64,000 nucleotides of DNA, taken from Marchantia polymorpha subsp. ruderalis (taxonomy: Eukaryota > Streptophyta > Marchantiopsida > Marchantiales > Marchantiaceae). The notes under the pieces are model-generated. The model saw only the letters and a program-made list of their open reading frames with translations, did no database searches and had not been told where the DNA came from. A program made the position numbers and the translations under genes. Where the stretch lies: contig AP031352.1 of NCBI GenBank assembly GCA_037833965.1, positions 10,582,501 through 10,646,500 of the forward strand. Direction: 5' to 3'. Each line of letters begins with the position of its first letter. The stretch's first letter is position 1. Positions 46,401 to 57,600 of this stretch are shown piece after piece.

Positions 46401-48893
46401 CAGCGTGGCCCGTTGCTCCTGCGGTCGTCCGCGCTTCCTCTCGCCTTTCTGGCGACGCACTTCCTATCTCCGTCGCAATCGTCGCCGTGTCCGCACTGTC
46501 GGCTGGTAACACCAGTCTGCGTGCCTTCTGCTTCGGCCGGCTGTATGGCTCGCACAGCGGCCGCGGTCGAATGGGAGCAGAGGGTTCTTGATGCTGCTCC
46601 TCTTCAGACTCTTTCCTCCATCGCCGCTTCCGCGGCACTCGCGCTGCAGGGGTGTGTCTCCCTTCGTCCCTCCGTCTTGATGGGGTAGAAGTCGGTGACT
46701 CCTCTGCATCCGTGTCGACCTCGTTCTCCCGCACATACTTCCCGGGATGGTCGATGGACAATGGCGGAAAATGTTCAAGCTCCGCCGCTGTCAAACAATT
46801 CCGCTGTCGATAAAAATTGATGAGGAAAGGAGAAAGATGGTTTAGAGTTCCCCCCTTCTCCTCAAACGCGTGCTGTCGCATCACCCTGTGCAGGATGCTC
46901 GCCCAGTGAATTGGAGTTCCCTCGATGACGCACTCCACAAAAGAGACCTGCCACAATGTGATGTAGCAGGCGCGGTGCGGCTGCAGTAATTGCATCAGCG
47001 CCGCGGACAAAGTCCGGCGAAATCGATCCTTGTAATCACGGGTCCTGTACCCATTCTTGGTAGACCTCCCGGTCTTGAACAGCTCCACAAATTGCGCCTC
47101 TTCTTGTTTGGTCACCTTGATGCTCTCACTGTCGAAAAGGAGATGCCCTGGCATGCCAGCACATCTTCCCAACGCCTGCGCCCAATCTTGGACTGTCCAC
47201 CGATCAACATGCGGACGCAATCCGCGCGAGGGTGGTCCCTGTGGCTCTAGCCACTCGCGCACCATATTCGCACAGATGTAATTCCATCCCCATAGCAAGA
47301 AATCGAGCTTTCTTGCTATTAAGCGCTCTTCGAAAGCGCGCAGCCCGTTCTGCGGCAGGCGAAGTGGCACCATCCGCAATCTGCTCGGTCTCGTCATTGC
47401 GTTCCTGGGGTTCGCTCGCCCGCTCATTCTACTTCCGCACTGCCCGCGTTTCTTTCTCTCTCGGCAAACTCTAATCGCTCTCAATTCCAAATCACGCGCA
47501 CTCACTTCTCCCTCAATCAACAAGAAATCTCCTGTGCGACGACGTCGAGAATGTTCCGCAGCCAGCAGATGGATGCGCGCAGCGCGCACAAGCGATTGGA
47601 ATCGCGAATTCAAGAATGGGACGTTCTCCGCCGCCCGGTCGAAGGTCATGGTCGGCTCTTGGTCGTGAAGAACGTCTCACTTGATGGCCGCGCCGGCTGT
47701 ACGCTGGAACGGTCTTCGCTCTCACGCGCGGCTTCACGCTCCGCCGTCGTCGATTAAACTCTCACGCTCGAATTGGCGGATTTGAACTCCGCGAGCGTGT
47801 CACCCTGCGGACATGGGGGCGTAGCGCCGAAGGCGAGTTTTCCGCCTTGCGCGGTACACTTGTTCGTACCGCCCCTCGGCCAATCTCCTTCTGCCTTGAC
47901 GCGTGTGTCCGCATGTCGGACAAAAATTCAACTCCTGCCTGTGCGCAGGCAGGAGCCTCGGCGGATCCTCCGCCGGTGCGGAACTTCATCCTCCTGTGCA
48001 CAGGCGTTCGCCTGTGCGCAGGCGAATTCCGTCCGCGGCGTTGCGCTGGCGCGGAAGGCGTTGACCGTGGTCAGCCGTCTCCGTCCAGCCTGTCCGTTCC
48101 TTATCTCTCCGTCGGCGCTTCCGCCGCCGCAACTCCGTCCGTCCAAGAGCGCATCCACCCGTGCCGTCCGCATGGTCCGTACCGATTGGATTACTCTGGC
48201 GGCTCCTCCGACGTACGCGGCGCTGCGCTGGCGCGGAAGGCGCCGTACACTTTCTACCTCACAAGGCGCATTTCTAGGGCCCAAGGCGGATTTTCCGCCG
48301 ACGCCGAAGTGCCTGTGCACACGCGAACGCCTGTGCGTAGGCGGACTTCGCGCCTTCCCTAACCCTACTTCGCCTGTGCACAGGCGAACGCCTTCGTCCG
48401 CGCATAGGACAAAACTTGATTCCCCCTTCCGCGTAGGCGGAATTCGCGCCGGTGGCGAACTCCTTCCGCCGTAGGCGACCGCCTCCGTTTCTTCCAGTAG
48501 CGATAACTCCCCAAGTCCTCGTCCGTTCCAAACGTTCTTGGGCTCGTTGGAATCAGTGCGTCGAGCTCTTTCCAACGGGATCCTAACTTGGTCAAGGCGC
48601 CCGAGGGTTGACCTAATTAGGGAGGGTTTCCCTACAGCCGCGGACGCAACCTCCGAAGGCGGGTTTTGCGCCTTGCGCCGTAGAGATCCTAACTGCAGAG
48701 CTCGCAGGGAGGGTGGTGCCTGCCCTTACTGCTGCACCCCAAATCCCAGATTCTACAAGATCCCTCGAGAATCCCCGCGATCTTCCGGATTCACTCTGTT
48801 TTGATGTACCGAAGGCCATTTACAATGCTGCCAGGGTACAGTTTTCCAAAAATGTTTTAATTTCCTCAAAATTGCCAAAAGTGGAGTACCACA
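43480..48893 (-). repeat. LTR 2 (shared by units 1 and 2)
   Basis: Same 5,414-bp length and ends as LTR 1, from which it differs at only a couple of bases that I noticed. It serves as 5' LTR for the unit to its left and 3' LTR for the unit to its right, so no target duplication flanks it. Confidence 0.9.
44497..47649 (-). CDS. U3-encoded 1,050-residue protein (LTR 2)
   Basis: Same product, position and length as at 33287-36439, with an identical predicted protein. It lies between LTR start and TATA box. As part of the 5' LTR of unit 1 it would not be in that unit's own genomic RNA unless a promoter further upstream is used. Confidence 0.75.
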   Translation of the reverse strand: MTFDRAAENVPFLNSRFQSLVRAARIHLLAAEHSRRRRTGDFLLIEGEVSARDLELRAIRVCRERKKRGQCGSRMSGRANPRNAMTRPSRLRMVPLRLPQNGLRAFEERLIARKLDFLLWGWNYICANMVREWLEPQGPPSRGLRPHVDRWTVQDWAQALGRCAGMPGHLLFDSESIKVTKQEEAQFVELFKTGRSTKNGYRTRDYKDRFRRTLSAALMQLLQPHRACYITLWQVSFVECVIEGTPIHWASILHRVMRQHAFEEKGGTLNHLSPFLINFYRQRNCLTAAELEHFPPLSIDHPGKYVRENEVDTDAEESPTSTPSRRRDEGRHTPAARVPRKRRWRKESEEEQHQEPSAPIRPRPLCEPYSRPKQKARRLVLPADSADTATIATEIGSASPERREEARTTAGATGHAATSSGERPPTGQGPPELPRAVRTDVPFAHRRTSADGRASADRRTQVDVDLRLRVGRSSPPVHRRSPVHRSPVHRSPAHRTPPHVPPVHRQESPPFQRRKGKEPAEEPPTRHRPSGPDPPAHHAPQFAPSAPGPSSRGDTSRERAEAAPSAGSPPIDAPSAVGPIGQGTSGVRPPAMSPSAIDVRGATPAADKAPANAPAHGPGTAPTDRSREQQTEERSDCPRDEISMRDAQSNPAQPPSAQSPSAADDGDRENAVGNQQASDGDAARVHSPSALDILATSSEAAAVPSQAAHVDDVQPHSGQSPTQSMATEILHSDDDDGGSTEEMSGAEDTEEEEEEIVGAPAAALSEQVIPLLRYLDRKVDKYADPLQPGSYIELVRRRTRTKVHTSKLLARVDQELRDLKEKHECLWGQYKLNQKFYKHTEKMKDEKLGELTKEQVKVKEALDSEQAQNRILSEELVRQTRLLEQCQLARQADEELIRRLQSECGELRAQRAEAESQLVIIEEDRRKEADRTKVETARRVAHCLKGYAHWEVKAQEKLTLREFELRAAGLLSGDSRSRRKVAKKLEAFLSKAQDTMSALEGEVSAALQRLGLRSRAEEWQGRELVRGSRPRRRRSTGSAECSVAWFRAGA

Positions 48894-48907
48894 TGCCCCC
48901 CTCCTCA
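48894..48907 (-). other. polypurine tract, unit 2
   Basis: Same purine tract as in unit 1, abutting LTR 2. Confidence 0.8.
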
Positions 48908-48930
48908 ATTGTGAGCGCCCACGCGAACAC

Positions 48931-51762
48931 TCACATGTGGTATTTCTTCAACCGCCACCCGTTTACTCGGGTACCTAACAAATCGCCGGCCAGGTCCGCG
49001 AGTTGGATGGATCCATTCGGGAAGACTTCGACAACCCTGTAAGGTCCCATCCATCTTAGGTGCAGTTTGCCTGGGAATCTGGCATGCCTGCTGTCGTAGA
49101 GTAATGCCAAATCACCCGCCTGCAGTAGTACCGGTTTGATCTTTTTATCGTATCTCTCCTTTCGGCGGAGCTGGATTTTCCTGGTGCGATCTTCGGCGTC
49201 TCGTCTCCTCTCATCCAGCAGCGTGACCTCCTGTAACCTGTAGAGCTGACTCTCCTCTGCGCCCATCCTCTGCAAATCCAACGTTCGTTGGGTGGGTACT
49301 TCAAATTCGATCGGGAGGATCGGGTGTTGCCCATACACCAGAAAGTATGGTGTCTGTTTGGTCGTGATCTTCTCAGCTGTGCGGTACGCCCATAGAGCGG
49401 CTGCTAGCTTCGTATCCCAGTCGTGAGCGTGATTCACCGTGACCTTGAGTAGTATTTTACACAGCAGGCCATTGGACTTCTCCGTCAGTCCATTTGCCTT
49501 GGGATTGTATGGAGTAGTCTTCCGGTGCTTGATGTGGAAATACCGTGTCAGATCTTCGATGATCTGATTCAGAAAATGCGTGCCCCGGTCGCTGACTAGC
49601 TCTAAGGGACATCCGTAGCGTGTGATGATCGACTCAAACAAGAATGCTGCCACTGTGGCAGCATCATCCCTTCTGGTGGCTCTGGCCTCTACCATTTTGG
49701 TGGCATAGTCCGTTGCTACCAGAATGTAGCGCCTTCGTGTACTTCTAGTCACTGGTTGTATCGGCCCTACAAAGTCAATACCCCACTTTTCGAAAGGTGC
49801 TAGAGGCATGATGGGAGTCAGGGGCCAGCGTGTTGTAGGCGTCGGTCTCCCCGTCCTCTGGCAACTGTCGCACTTGCGGATGTAATCGAGAACATCCTTA
49901 AACATGGTCGGCCACCAATACCCCGCATTTAGGATCTTTGTGACCGTGTTCCTGGTGGCATAGTGTCCACCCGCCTCCTCAGTATGCATCGCACTCACTA
50001 TTCTTGGTACCTCTGATTCCTCCAGGCACCTGCATAAGCGCTCATCTGCCATCTTTTTGAACAAAACCCCCTGCTGGAGTTGGTACGGACCTGCCTTATG
50101 AATAAAGACAGTTCGCTGTTCCAAATCCATGCCTTCGAGACACTGGAGGGTTAGCAGATATCGATACAGGTCGGCATAGCGGGACTCATGTCCTGCAGAC
50201 AACTGAAATAACTCTTCATCTGGAAAATCGTCCACCAATTCCTCCTCTGTCGGCTGTGTCCATAATCGGGACAAGTAATCCGCATTTTCGTGGTGCACCC
50301 CTTTCCTGGTCTGGACTGTGTAGGTGAACTCTTGTAGTAACAACACCCACCTGGCGATTCGACCGGATAGGTCGGCTTTCTTGACTAGGTGTTGCAATGC
50401 GTAGTGGTCCACATGGAACACAAACTCGTAGCAGATTAGGTAGTGACGGAACTTTTTACAGGAGTACACCATCCCCAACGCTTCTCTCTCCGTCGTGGTG
50501 TACTTCCGCTCTGCTAGAGACAGCTGTCGGCTCGCGAAGTAGATCGGGTAGTCCTTGTTGTTGTCATCCTTTTGACTCAGTACTACACCGATGGCGAATG
50601 CCGAGGTGTCAACGTAAACATGGAATGGTCGATTCCAGTCTGGACTCCTTAGTACGGGAGCAGTCGTGAGTTTCGCTTTAAGAGTCTCAAAGGCTGACTG
50701 CTGGTTCGCACCCCAAGCATAAGGCTCGTCCTTCTTCAACAACTTGGTCAGGTCCGCCGCCAGTATTGCATACAGGTGTATGAATCTTCGGTAGTAGCCC
50801 ACATGACCCAGGAATGCTCGCAGCTCTCTTAGATTCGTGGGTGGCTCAAGCTCGAGTATAACCTTGACCTTCTCGACGTCCACCGCAATGCCGTCTGCCG
50901 AGACCCGATGACCCAACAAGATCCCACTAGTCATGAAGAAGAAGCACTTCTCGGGATGCAGTGATAAACTGCTCTCTCTACATTTATCGAAGGTCTGCTT
51001 CAAGTGACTTAGGTGTTCAGACCGCTTCCCAAAGACACAGAAGTCATCTATGAATATTTCCAGGAACTTCCTCAGTTGTTCCTGAAAGATATTGGTCATC
51101 ATCCGTTGAAAGGTGGCAGGCGCGTTGCACAGACCGAAGGGCATCTTGTGGTATGCGTAAGTTCCCCAGTCGGTTGTGAACGTAGTTTTATCCTTGTCCT
51201 GTTCACGGATAGACACCTGATTGTAACCTGAGAACCCATCCAGGAAGCTATAACATTCATGTCCGGCAACATGGTCTAGAATGGCATCCGTGAATGGTAA
51301 CGGGTGATGATCCTTGCGTGTTGCTGCATTCAACTTCCGGAAATCCTGACACACTCGTATCTTACCCGTCAACTTCTTGGGTACGATAACAATCGGCGAC
51401 ACCCACTCACTGCTGAGCACAGGGTAAATAATACCAGCGCTCAAGTACTTATCGATCTCCTCTTTAACTAGCAAGGAGTATTTTGGGTTGAGGCGATACT
51501 GGCGCTGTCGTATGGGTACTGAGTCGTCCAGTAAATCGATACGGTGTTCCCCATACCGTGCAGGTATCCCCTTCATGTCTTTGATCTTCCAGGCGAAGAC
51601 GTCTACATAATGGCTAAGGAATGCCTGTACTTTCCTTAGCTCGTCTCCTCTCACTGCGCTTGATACCTTCAAGCACTTGCCGGGACTGAGTTGTACTTCG
51701 TGACAGTCACTAGGGTCGACAATGCCCTCGGTGTGACTCGTCTCACTCCTTCCCAGTCCCAC
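48931..51762 (-). CDS. pol: pol: RT-RNase H-integrase, unit 2
   Basis: Identical predicted protein to unit 1 pol, with the same RT (FIDD), RNase H and integrase motifs. Intact. Its exact identity to the unit 1 copy supports duplication after insertion and not two separate insertions. Confidence 0.92.
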   Translation of the reverse strand: MGLGRSETSHTEGIVDPSDCHEVQLSPGKCLKVSSAVRGDELRKVQAFLSHYVDVFAWKIKDMKGIPARYGEHRIDLLDDSVPIRQRQYRLNPKYSLLVKEEIDKYLSAGIIYPVLSSEWVSPIVIVPKKLTGKIRVCQDFRKLNAATRKDHHPLPFTDAILDHVAGHECYSFLDGFSGYNQVSIREQDKDKTTFTTDWGTYAYHKMPFGLCNAPATFQRMMTNIFQEQLRKFLEIFIDDFCVFGKRSEHLSHLKQTFDKCRESSLSLHPEKCFFFMTSGILLGHRVSADGIAVDVEKVKVILELEPPTNLRELRAFLGHVGYYRRFIHLYAILAADLTKLLKKDEPYAWGANQQSAFETLKAKLTTAPVLRSPDWNRPFHVYVDTSAFAIGVVLSQKDDNNKDYPIYFASRQLSLAERKYTTTEREALGMVYSCKKFRHYLICYEFVFHVDHYALQHLVKKADLSGRIARWVLLLQEFTYTVQTRKGVHHENADYLSRLWTQPTEEELVDDFPDEELFQLSAGHESRYADLYRYLLTLQCLEGMDLEQRTVFIHKAGPYQLQQGVLFKKMADERLCRCLEESEVPRIVSAMHTEEAGGHYATRNTVTKILNAGYWWPTMFKDVLDYIRKCDSCQRTGRPTPTTRWPLTPIMPLAPFEKWGIDFVGPIQPVTRSTRRRYILVATDYATKMVEARATRRDDAATVAAFLFESIITRYGCPLELVSDRGTHFLNQIIEDLTRYFHIKHRKTTPYNPKANGLTEKSNGLLCKILLKVTVNHAHDWDTKLAAALWAYRTAEKITTKQTPYFLVYGQHPILPIEFEVPTQRTLDLQRMGAEESQLYRLQEVTLLDERRRDAEDRTRKIQLRRKERYDKKIKPVLLQAGDLALLYDSRHARFPGKLHLRWMGPYRVVEVFPNGSIQLADLAGDLLGTRVNGWRLKKYHM

Positions 51763-51771
51763 AGTTAATTG

Positions 51772-54603
51772 CTATTCGTCTTCCGGCTGAATAGCTTCCG
51801 GCTCTTCTTCTTCTCCCACCGAACAGCAGGCAACGAATCCCACGAAGTAATCGGATTCGGTACCACTGGAATCCGATCGCGCGGTCGACTCACTGTCCTC
51901 TCCCGATGTGTAACCTGCACTTGTCGATGGGGTCTCTCCTTCGTGCCTGACCCTATTCCAGGGCACCGTAATGGTTTTGGTCGGTTCCGAAGGATGGGGA
52001 AACTTAAGGCGATGCCTTCGCCAATCACATCTGACTTGTGCGCCATATAGCCATGGTCGCCCGAGCAGAACGTCATAGCCCTGCTTCATCATCGGTTGAA
52101 GGATGATATACGTCAACCGAAAGTCCGCACCCCCGATGATTGTCTTGACATTGCGCAGCATACCTGCAGGCATTCTCCGCGTCTGATCCGCTAATCTCAA
52201 CACACGCTTCGAGGGTTCGTATTGACTGAACCCCAAGGCTCTCGCTGTATCCTCCGTCATTATGTTGACTCCTGATCCAGAGTCGATTGGCACCCTGCGT
52301 ACAGAACACCCTGCTATTTCCACATCGATCTCTGGTGGCCCTTGGTCTTCGCTCTCCACTTGATATACTTGAGAGGATGTGGATGCGCGCGGCTTCCGCG
52401 GATGCCGTAGCGAAAGCATCAACATTCTCCGATACGTCTTATTGTCCTCCAAGAGCTGCTTGAACGTGATGTTCACTTTTCGACTCCCGAGATCTTCGAC
52501 CAAGTCATAGTGGGCGCGTTGGGTCGCCGGGGTCGGCGACGCTCTGCGAGGTTCCACGGTGGCTGCCAACTTCGCCCCAAGGGAGGATGTCAAGTCTGGC
52601 CGCGGTGGATCCTTGTGAGTGCGGATCGCTTCCTTCAACAGGTTGGCTACCTCGTTGCGGATATCCGGAGCATAGTCCCGTTTCAGTAGGCGCACTGGCT
52701 CGTCCTCGACTGCTGTCTGGGGGCGCACTGCTGGTGCCTCTCTCGTAGCCGAAGACTTCCGAGCAGGTCGCAAGTCGGACTTGCTGGATGTCTTCTGCTT
52801 CCCTTTTCCCGTCCGGTCGTCGGTTCTCCGTTCGTGCTTGCGAGTGTCACGCTCTTGCTCCTTCGATTTCTTGGAACTACGAGTTTCGACCCGTGCGCAC
52901 ATAACCTCTTCAGCCGGCCACTCTTCGTCTTCGTCATCTCCGTCGGAACCTACTTCGACCTGGTTAACTTGGACGTCCTCCTTGGCAGGAGTGTTCACAA
53001 ATCGTACCGCTGGCCGAGGGACTGGTGGCTGATCACACTCTGGCGCAGTATGCCCGATCTTCTTGCAATTACTACATGTCGGAGCATAATCGTTTCGCCT
53101 CTTTGGATGGGGACACTGCGGTGAGAAGTGCCCAACTTCCCCGCAATTATAACAAGCTCGCGGTGGCGGTGGGTCAAACGTCCCTGGAGGTGCTCTCCGC
53201 CTCACGGGTACTGTAGTGGCCCGATCCACCGGAATATATCGTGGGACTTGCATTGCTGAAACTGCAGGAGGGGTAGGAACCGACTGGACGGCGTAGGCTG
53301 TCTCTTCGCTAGCCTCTCCATAGTACTGAGGGTGCTCTCCGTAGTACGGTTGTGCCCATTCTACTGCGTTGACTGGATATGACGGACGGGTGGTAAGGCA
53401 CTCGGTGTTTGCATGTCCCACCGCCCCGCACGTAGTACACCATAAGTTCGCTCGCACTCTCCCGGGTGATTTTCGGCGATCATGCCCGCCTACCACTTGA
53501 ACCTTGAGATCGGCGAAGTCCTTCACAAGGGTCTCCATCTTCGAAGCTATATCTCCCGGCGCTCTGTCCGCAGTCACTCGTCGGGTGCCCTTTTTCTTCG
53601 CTGACCCATGCTTCTTCCTCTTCTTCTCCTCCTCCGACGATGAGGTTTCCTCTTCTTCGGATGAGGAACGGTTCTCGTCCGAAGACGATTCCTCCGATGA
53701 CGGAGTTGTACCTCTACGTCGTCTTCGCCCTCCCTTCGGTTTTCGCTCCTTCGACTCCCGTCTCTCTCTCCCTCTTCGGTTGAGAGTGGAAGTTTCGAAG
53801 GCTTCTGCCGATGCAATCACATCCTCAATAGTGTCGCACTTGCTGCGTCGGCAAAAAGTCTCCATCTCCCGAGTTAAACCGGTCACGTACCAATCCACAG
53901 CTTGTTGTACCGAGAAAGGGGACCCTGGTCCTGTTTTCGGTATTCTGTCAAGGAGGTCCAGAAATCTCTCAGTGTAGTCACGCAGACTCTCCTTCTTCTC
54001 TCGCTGCAAATTACGTAACTTTGTCAAAACCCGGCTGTCGTAGCCGAGCTCGCGAAAGCGGCGAAGGAACTTCTCCTTCAGCTGGGCCCATGTCGTCAAC
54101 CCAGTCGGATCGATGCTCTCGTGATTATACCAACTCCTCGCTTTCTTCCGCAGAAGGCTTGGAAAGATCCTTAGCCGGTCGTCGTCTGCGATCTCGCGAT
54201 TGGCAATAGACACCGATTCGAACAACTTGATGTATGAGTCTGCATCGTCATCATCCCCACTCCCTTTGTACTTCGGGTAGGAATGTTTAGTAATCGGCTG
54301 AGGTAGCCGCACATTGGCTTGTCCGTCCGCCATCGGTGTGTCTGGCGACGGTTCTCGGGCGGTCGGTTCTACTTCACTAGGCGGGTCCGTGCAAGGAATA
54401 TCTAGCAGAACTGTAAGCACCAAGTTTGGTTCCGAGTCGCCGGGGGTAGGTTCCCCAAGGATGTCGGCCGAACTAGGCTTAGGTACTCTTTTTGATGTTT
54501 TCTTGTTTTGACGCCGTGTCTCTTCCACGGCCTTCTCTAAATCTCGTCGGAACTTGCGGACAGCTCTAGCACTTAGGTTGCTCCCGCTAGCCCCAGTCGA
54601 CAT
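51772..54603 (-). CDS. gag: gag-protease, unit 2
   Basis: Same 943-residue layout as unit 1: capsid domain, three CCHC knuckles, C-terminal aspartic protease, UAG-CAA-UUA end. It differs by only a few residues, so it is a true second copy and unlikely to be a pure assembly echo. Confidence 0.92.
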   Translation of the reverse strand: MSTGASGSNLSARAVRKFRRDLEKAVEETRRQNKKTSKRVPKPSSADILGEPTPGDSEPNLVLTVLLDIPCTDPPSEVEPTAREPSPDTPMADGQANVRLPQPITKHSYPKYKGSGDDDDADSYIKLFESVSIANREIADDDRLRIFPSLLRKKARSWYNHESIDPTGLTTWAQLKEKFLRRFRELGYDSRVLTKLRNLQREKKESLRDYTERFLDLLDRIPKTGPGSPFSVQQAVDWYVTGLTREMETFCRRSKCDTIEDVIASAEAFETSTLNRRGRERRESKERKPKGGRRRRRGTTPSSEESSSDENRSSSEEEETSSSEEEKKRKKHGSAKKKGTRRVTADRAPGDIASKMETLVKDFADLKVQVVGGHDRRKSPGRVRANLWCTTCGAVGHANTECLTTRPSYPVNAVEWAQPYYGEHPQYYGEASEETAYAVQSVPTPPAVSAMQVPRYIPVDRATTVPVRRRAPPGTFDPPPPRACYNCGEVGHFSPQCPHPKRRNDYAPTCSNCKKIGHTAPECDQPPVPRPAVRFVNTPAKEDVQVNQVEVGSDGDDEDEEWPAEEVMCARVETRSSKKSKEQERDTRKHERRTDDRTGKGKQKTSSKSDLRPARKSSATREAPAVRPQTAVEDEPVRLLKRDYAPDIRNEVANLLKEAIRTHKDPPRPDLTSSLGAKLAATVEPRRASPTPATQRAHYDLVEDLGSRKVNITFKQLLEDNKTYRRMLMLSLRHPRKPRASTSSQVYQVESEDQGPPEIDVEIAGCSVRRVPIDSGSGVNIMTEDTARALGFSQYEPSKRVLRLADQTRRMPAGMLRNVKTIIGGADFRLTYIILQPMMKQGYDVLLGRPWLYGAQVRCDWRRHRLKFPHPSEPTKTITVPWNRVRHEGETPSTSAGYTSGEDSESTARSDSSGTESDYFVGFVACCSVGEEEEPEAIQPEDE

Positions 54604-54649
54604 TCACCGAGCATGGCTGCTCGTAAAAACCCCGGTGTTGACGCAACTG

Positions 54650-54667
54650 TCCCCGGCAGCGGCGCCA
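54650..54667 (-). other. primer-binding site, unit 2
   Basis: Same tRNA-Asp-type 18-mer, 22 bp inside LTR 3. Confidence 0.75.
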
Positions 54668-54689
54668 AAAAGAAGTTGTCGGCTTCTTA

Positions 54690-57600
54690 TGTAATAACCC
54701 ACTAAAGGCTAAAACTGCAATATAGTGGTAGAAAGGTCGAACCCATAGGGACAGAGGAACACACAGGGTACAAAGTGTCACGTTTTAACAGACTATTGAG
54801 GAGTTTGAATTCTCAGGCAACTGTCACTCCCAGAAATACTGCAAGTGTCCACTCGGAGCGCACTCGGAGGTCGCACAGTGCAGCGTAACACACACACACA
54901 CACACACACACACCTGAAACTACAGAACACAACCCAGAGATCCGTTAGGACCTCTACTTCAAGATTTCAGGGGGAAGTCTCTCACGAGCACACTCGGCAA
55001 AGCTGCGGGCAGTGACTTCCAACTCCGGCTTTTACAACGCTTCCACTAGCTTGCTGCTAGTGTAGGAAACCCGGTTTGGACTACCTACTTCGGATCGAAG
55101 TCACTCAGACGCGGTGAACAACACTCTCAACTCACAAAACGCGCAGAGAACACAGGTCCACACTGAAGGACTCACTGTGAAACATTCCAGTAACACAATA
55201 ACAGTCTATTGAAGAGTTTGAATTCTCAGGCACTTGTCATTCCCAGAAATACTACAGGGGTTACCCTCAAGGCACCTGCTGCAGCGTAACCTGAATTTAC
55301 AACCAAGGCTTACACGAAGTAGCAAAACTTCACTTTGGCATTCAGGGGAAAAATCCCAAAGGAGTACAATCAGAAAGAAACACTCGAAGGTGTAGGGGCG
55401 AAACTGTTCAAGTATCTAACTAGTCACTGGCTCTGAGCATCGGCAGTCACCCGTCGGTGCAGTTCCGAACTACTCAAGTCTCTAACCAATGTACTAGCTC
55501 TGAACATTCGGCCGAAGGCCTTCAGCTACAAAATGCGGAACGCTAAGTTGTAACTCCTCATGCGTGGTGACAGAATTCAAGGACACAAACACGCAAAGGA
55601 AATGGGTTCCTGATCTATACTTCTGAGTTTGGGAAAGAACCCCAGGCAAAACGCCTGGAACTATTTTATACCTTCTAAGTCCTACCTAACACTACACTGC
55701 ACTACGCTACGCGCCTGCACGGAACCACGCTACACTACACTCCGCGGAACCTGTACTACGTCTCCTGCGCGGCCGACTGCCGCGCACTAACTCCCTACCC
55801 TGCCACTCTTCCGCTCGACTGCGCAGTCCCAACCGCTGCAACGCCGCGGACACCTCCCCCTCGAGGGCGGACATGGTATCCTGTGCCTTCGACAGAAAAG
55901 CTTCGAGCTTCTTTGCTACCTTCCGCCGACTCCTACTGTCGCCTGACAACAACCCGGCTGCGCGCAATTCAAACTCACGCAGTGTGAGTTTCTCCTGCGC
56001 CTTCACTTCCCAGTGAGCGTAGCCCTTGAGACAGTGGGCGACTCGCCTCGCCGTCTCCACCTTCGTGCGATCCGCCTCCTTCCTGCGATCCTCTTCAATT
56101 ATCACTAATTGCGATTCGGCTTCAGCACGTTGCGCTCTCAATTCGCCACACTCTGACTGTAACCTGCGGATTAATTCTTCATCCGCCTGCCGTGCGAGCT
56201 GACATTGTTCCAACAACCGCGTCTGTCGCACGAGCTCCTCTGACAAAATCCGATTCTGGGCCTGCTCAGAATCGAGTGCTTCCTTGACCTTCACCTGCTC
56301 CTTGGTGAGCTCGCCCAGTTTCTCATCCTTCATCTTCTCGGTGTGCTTGTAGAACTTCTGATTAAGCTTGTACTGACCCCACAAGCACTCATGCTTCTCC
56401 TTCAAGTCCCTCAACTCCTGATCCACTCTAGCTAATAGCTTGCTGGTGTGGACTTTAGTGCGAGTCCGCCTGCGCACTAACTCGATGTAAGATCCCGGCT
56501 GGAGTGGGTCGGCGTATTTATCGACCTTGCGATCCAAGTACCGCAGCAACGGAATCACCTGCTCAGAGAGCGCCGCCGCCGGCGCTCCAACAATTTCCTC
56601 CTCCTCCTCCTCGGTGTCTTCTGCTCCTGACATTTCTTCCGTGGAGCCCCCGTCGTCATCATCCGAGTGGAGAATTTCAGTCGCCATTGATTGCGTCGGC
56701 GACTGCCCCGAGTGGGGCTGCACGTCGTCGACATGTGCTGCCTGCGAAGGCACGGCTGCAGCCTCGCTGCTCGTCGCCAAAATGTCTAAGGCGGAAGGCG
56801 AATGTACCCGAGCGGCATCCCCGTCGCTCGCTTGTTGATTGCCTACCGCGTTCTCTCTGTCGCCGTCGTCCGCCGCCGAAGGCGATTGAGCGGAGGGTGG
56901 CTGCGCGGGGTTGGATTGCGCATCGCGCATCGAGATTTCATCCCGCGGGCAGTCACTCCGCTCCTCCGTCTGCTGCTCCCTTGATCGGTCCGTGGGGGCT
57001 GTGCCCGGCCCGTGCGCAGGCGCATTTGCCGGCGCCTTGTCCGCCGCAGGCGTAGCGCCGCGGACATCTATCGCCGAAGGCGACATGGCCGGGGGCCGCA
57101 CGCCCGATGTTCCTTGGCCTATAGGCCCTACCGCCGAAGGCGCATCTATCGGCGGACTTCCCGCCGATGGTGCGGCCTCCGCACGCTCTCTGCTCGTATC
57201 TCCTCGGCTCGAAGGCCCTGGCGCCGAAGGCGCAAATTGCGGCGCGTGGTGCGCCGGAGGGTCTGGCCCCGAGGGCCGATGTCTCGTAGGCGGTTCTTCC
57301 GCCGGCTCCTTCCCCTTGCTCCGTTGGAACGGGGGTGATTCTTGCCTGTGCACAGGCGGCACGTGTGGAGGTGTCCTGTGCGCAGGCGACCTGTGCACAG
57401 GCGACCTGTGCACAGGTGAGCGCCTGTGCACAGGCGGACTGCTCCTTCCCACGCGTAAGCGTAGATCCACGTCCACTTGTGTTCGCCGGTCCGCGGAGGC
57501 TCGTCCGTCCGCGGAGGTTCGCCTGTGCGCAAACGGAACATCTGTCCGCACCGCACGTGGTAACTCCGGAGGCCCTTGGCCCGTAGGCGGCCTCTCTCCC

